From NCBI RefSeq assembly GCF_945859825.1, contig NZ_CAMAPC010000002.1:248001-312000 (forward strand): DNA of 64,000 nt, read 5' to 3'. A program made the position numbers and the translations under genes. Source of the DNA: Pseudoalteromonas holothuriae (GTDB taxonomy: Bacteria; Pseudomonadota; Gammaproteobacteria; Enterobacterales; Alteromonadaceae). The notes under the pieces were generated by a model. That model was not told where the DNA came from. It worked only from the letters and a program-made list of their open reading frames with translations, and made no database searches. Shown here in pieces: positions 61,927-64,000 of the stretch; the first letter of the stretch is position 1, and each line of letters begins with the position of its first letter.

Positions 61927-62415
61927 CTATTGGCTTTTTAAAAACTCCATTGTCCAATTGGTTTCCCAAGTTTTACCATTATCTTTTGAAAAAGCCTGCT
62001 CCCATCGAGGTTTACTTGGGACTAATGAATCCCACATAAACCTAACTTTTATTCTTACTTCATTGAGAATATCATCAGCATAAAACAGTCCAACTCCCTC
62101 ATTAAAGCTACCCACAACTGAAACATCTAATGTGTCTGGAAATCGACTATCCAGCCACCAAATTGACCAGGAATTGGTTTCCGCGTTAAAAGAGCGAAGT
62201 GTAACGGCTCTATATGACGCATCTGGGAATTCAAGATATACATCTTCTAAATTACCAAAGCCACCAAGCGTCTTTATTGTCGATGATCTTCCCTTGAATT
62301 CAGTCCACTCATTACTGCCATTGAGTATTTCTTTCAATCTTCGATGAGTTACTGTCCAATCACCTATTATAAAGTCAAAGTCTTTTGGTGCGTTTGCTTC
62401 TAGCTCTGTTTGCAT
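61927..62415 (-). CDS. DUF1579-like protein
   Basis: A 162-residue soluble protein. KDFDFIIGDWTVTHRRLKEI near the N-terminus, RAVTLRSFNAETNSWSIWWL and IKVRFMWDSL with SFSKDNGKTWETNWTMEF near the end follow the beta-barrel pattern of the DUF1579/lipocalin-like group. Function is unknown. No signal peptide is present. It is a single gene transcribed opposite to ybaB and interrupts the usual ybaB-recR order. Confidence 0.7.
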   Translation of the reverse strand: MQTELEANAPKDFDFIIGDWTVTHRRLKEILNGSNEWTEFKGRSSTIKTLGGFGNLEDVYLEFPDASYRAVTLRSFNAETNSWSIWWLDSRFPDTLDVSVVGSFNEGVGLFYADDILNEVRIKVRFMWDSLVPSKPRWEQAFSKDNGKTWETNWTMEFLKSQ

Positions 62416-62960
62416 AATTTCCCTATGAATTAGTTGAATAATTTTTCAGGGAATTATATATACAACTGTGTTTATGTACAGTTCCTTGCTGCGTATAATA
62501 AAGTTCCAAAAGCATCGGCGGGCACTTAGGCACATATTGAAATGATGTTGAAGAACTTGCAGCATAGATACAGTATTAGGACTTTTAAGTTTGAGTGAAT
62601 GTCCACGTTAGAGGTAATTCTCATGATAAACTGAGGCGACAACTGTCCTGACACAGGGAGATACTGCTCTTTTATATTAACGACTTGTACTATGGCAGAT
62701 AAACCGCTTTACGAATACAAGTAATAAGCTGAACCATACCAAGGACTCTGCAATATGTGGGTCTCTTGTCATAAACCCTTTTAGGTTATTTCATGATTTA
62801 AACTTCTTGAAAAAACTAAAGGGGGTCAAATCACTTGTTTTATGATTAATTATTGCGTATGGGCCTCTTAAAAAGAAAAGCGAACGTTTTATCGATAGTA
62901 TCATTTTTGCTAATGGCCTTGGGCTTAGCAATTGCTTGTCATAATTTCGTCACTGTGTCG

Positions 62961-62977
62961 TCACGATAGTATCGTGA
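62961..62977. promoter_or_regulatory. Perfect 8+1+8 palindrome upstream of the EEP-family gene
   Basis: TCACGATA-G-TATCGTGA, inside a stretch where CGTCA recurs three times (CGTCACTGTGTCGTCACGAT and GATTTCGTCATTG). It lies about 95 bases before the secreted EEP-family gene, in operator position. The rest of 62416-63070 shows no gene and no other clear signal. Confidence 0.5.
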
Positions 62978-63070
62978 TTTCGTCATTGTTTGTTTTCTAA
63001 AAGGTAATAATCAGTCCGTATCTTGTGCGACTTGTTAATTTTAGTCGTTCACCAAGAAGTAGACGTACAA

Positions 63071-64000
63071 ATGAAAAAGCCTCTTTCAACCTGTTTTGCC
63101 ACAGCACTCGCTTTGGTAGGATTTAACCACTTTATACCAGCGCAAGCACAGCCATTAATTTATGATACCGAAGTAAAAGTTGTTACTGCCAATTTATGGC
63201 ATGACTTAAGTATAAAAGCGCATTATTACCAAATAGGTGTTGCTGAGTTTAAGCATTTAGATGCCGATATTATCTTTACGCAAGAAGCCGATGGGGCCAA
63301 TGCGAGGTTGGCAAAAGATCTAGATATGAACTTATGGCAAGGTGATCACTCTACAAGCTCGTTGGGTATTTTATCAAAATTTCCGATTAAGCGAGTACTA
63401 GAAGGTGATGTGAACGGCAGTCATATAGGTGCCATTTTAGATGTTAATGGCAGAAATGTTGCTGTTTGGTCAAACCACTGGAATTACACGCAATATGTTT
63501 CTTATGATGCACGCGGTGGCAACGGCAGTACTTGGCAAGCAAGAAAGCACTGTAATGCCGTTAGTGATAGGAGTCAGTTGGATGAGCTTAATGACCAGTC
63601 ACAGCGCCCAGCACAAGCAGCTAGTTTATTGGCCGCTTTGACGCCATACATAGCAAGTGGCATGCCGGTGATAATGGGTGGAGATACCAACGAGCCAAGC
63701 GGTTTAGATTGGACGCCTGCGACAGCAAATATGTTTGATCACAATGGTACTGTTTATGACTATAAATCTCATCGAATAATACGTGAAGGTGGCTTAACCG
63801 ATAGTTATCGTGAACTTTTCCCTAACCCAGTTACTCACCCTGGGGCATCATGGCCATTTAGACAAGAAGACAGTTGGACTCATAGTGTTTCTTATACTAA
63901 AGAGTGTGGTAGAGCGCTGGATGACAGAGATCGAATCGATTTTATTTATTATAATAAAGACACTCAAGGTGTAGGGTTAAAAAGTGCAGCGTTTGTAGGG
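63071..64000 (+). CDS. Secreted endonuclease/exonuclease/phosphatase-family protein (partial)
   Basis: The first 310 residues, continuing past the right edge. A signal peptide (KKPLSTCFATALALVGFNHFIPAQA) precedes an EEP domain: KVVTANLWHD, IIFTQEADG (metal-binding Glu), SLGILSKFPI, VWSNHWN (His), MGGDTNEPSGLDW (Asp/Asn) and DRIDFIYY (Asp). The fold includes DNases and phosphodiesterases; this extracellular or periplasmic type may cut DNA or phospholipid, which cannot be told from here. The ATG at 63071 has a spaced AGAAG upstream. The C-terminus is not seen. Confidence 0.88.
   Translation, partial: MKKPLSTCFATALALVGFNHFIPAQAQPLIYDTEVKVVTANLWHDLSIKAHYYQIGVAEFKHLDADIIFTQEADGANARLAKDLDMNLWQGDHSTSSLGILSKFPIKRVLEGDVNGSHIGAILDVNGRNVAVWSNHWNYTQYVSYDARGGNGSTWQARKHCNAVSDRSQLDELNDQSQRPAQAASLLAALTPYIASGMPVIMGGDTNEPSGLDWTPATANMFDHNGTVYDYKSHRIIREGGLTDSYRELFPNPVTHPGASWPFRQEDSWTHSVSYTKECGRALDDRDRIDFIYYNKDTQGVGLKSAAFVG

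Noticed and set aside
62815..62850. GGGGGTCAAATCACTTG stretch as a mobile-element end
   Set aside because: It looked familiar as a flank of transposase genes, but no second end or transposase is near, so it cannot be supported.

Overview
The window looks like chromosomal DNA of a marine gammaproteobacterium of the Alteromonadales, most probably Pseudoalteromonas or a close relative. This rests on the low G+C content, the gammaproteobacterial gene orders (dapB-carA-carB-greA, pabB-nudL-sdaA, apt-dnaX-ybaB), a TtpC-type TonB2 system and a REP-associated transposase. The genus is an inference from gene order and family resemblance; no search was possible.

Layout. 1-1.3 kb: 5' part of an NhaC-type Na+/H+ antiporter (minus strand, runs off the left edge). 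1.7-5 kb: a very large secreted protein with a LamG-like domain and one CxxCH motif, preceded by four copies of an 8-bp repeat. 5-14.4 kb: an accessory, partly decayed region. It holds a RAYT transposase with a hairpin over its ribosome binding site, a 140-bp tandem duplication, a diverged intergenic repeat family, two serine hydrolases of the beta-lactamase/PBP fold (one bracketed by two degenerate attC-like sites, so probably a relict integron cassette), an orphan cysteine-containing small peptide gene, a GH12-like gene without a start, a DUF924 gene, an IS5-family remnant and a DUF1456 gene.

14.4-33.7 kb: a siderophore locus. Two genes point left (ornithine N5-monooxygenase, salicylate synthase). 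Seven point right from a promoter overlapped by a Fur box: a C-A-T-E-C NRPS, MbtH, a free-standing threonine adenylation protein, an ArCP-Cy-PCP protein, a salicylate-AMP ligase, a methyltransferase and an M20 peptidase. A convergent pair, a Fur-boxed TonB-dependent receptor and a small unknown protein, follows. The parts predict a salicyl-methyloxazoline (from threonine) joined to a (hydroxy)ornithine-like residue, i.e. a mixed phenolate-oxazoline/hydroxamate siderophore. No thioesterase, N5-acyltransferase, exporter, phosphopantetheinyl transferase or inner-membrane importer is present in the window.

33.8-48 kb: core metabolism (dapB, carAB, greA, a rhomboid protease, sdaA-nudL-pabB, class I fumarase, leucine dehydrogenase, a CAT-family acetyltransferase). 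48.4-53.5 kb: a six-gene DUF3450-TtpC-ExbB-ExbD-TonB-TPR operon that could energise receptors such as the one in the siderophore locus. 53.5-56 kb: a lipoprotein, a DksA/TraR-like zinc-finger protein and dusC.

56-58.4 kb: a compact RiPP operon. A secreted precursor carrying 14 EGKCG motifs is followed by a DUF692 (MNIO) enzyme and its partner protein, matching the MNIO-modified copper-binding peptides; a 40-aa membrane protein gene lies just downstream. 58.5-61.8 kb: apt-dnaX-ybaB, with a canonical dnaX frameshift signal; recR does not follow ybaB. 61.9-64 kb: a DUF1579-like protein and the 5' part of a secreted endonuclease/exonuclease/phosphatase-family protein that runs off the right edge.

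The two strongest leads for something little described are the salicylate/threonine/hydroxyornithine siderophore locus with its unusual release architecture and the 14-motif EGKCG RiPP operon. The attC-like bracketed hydrolase and the intergenic repeat family are next.
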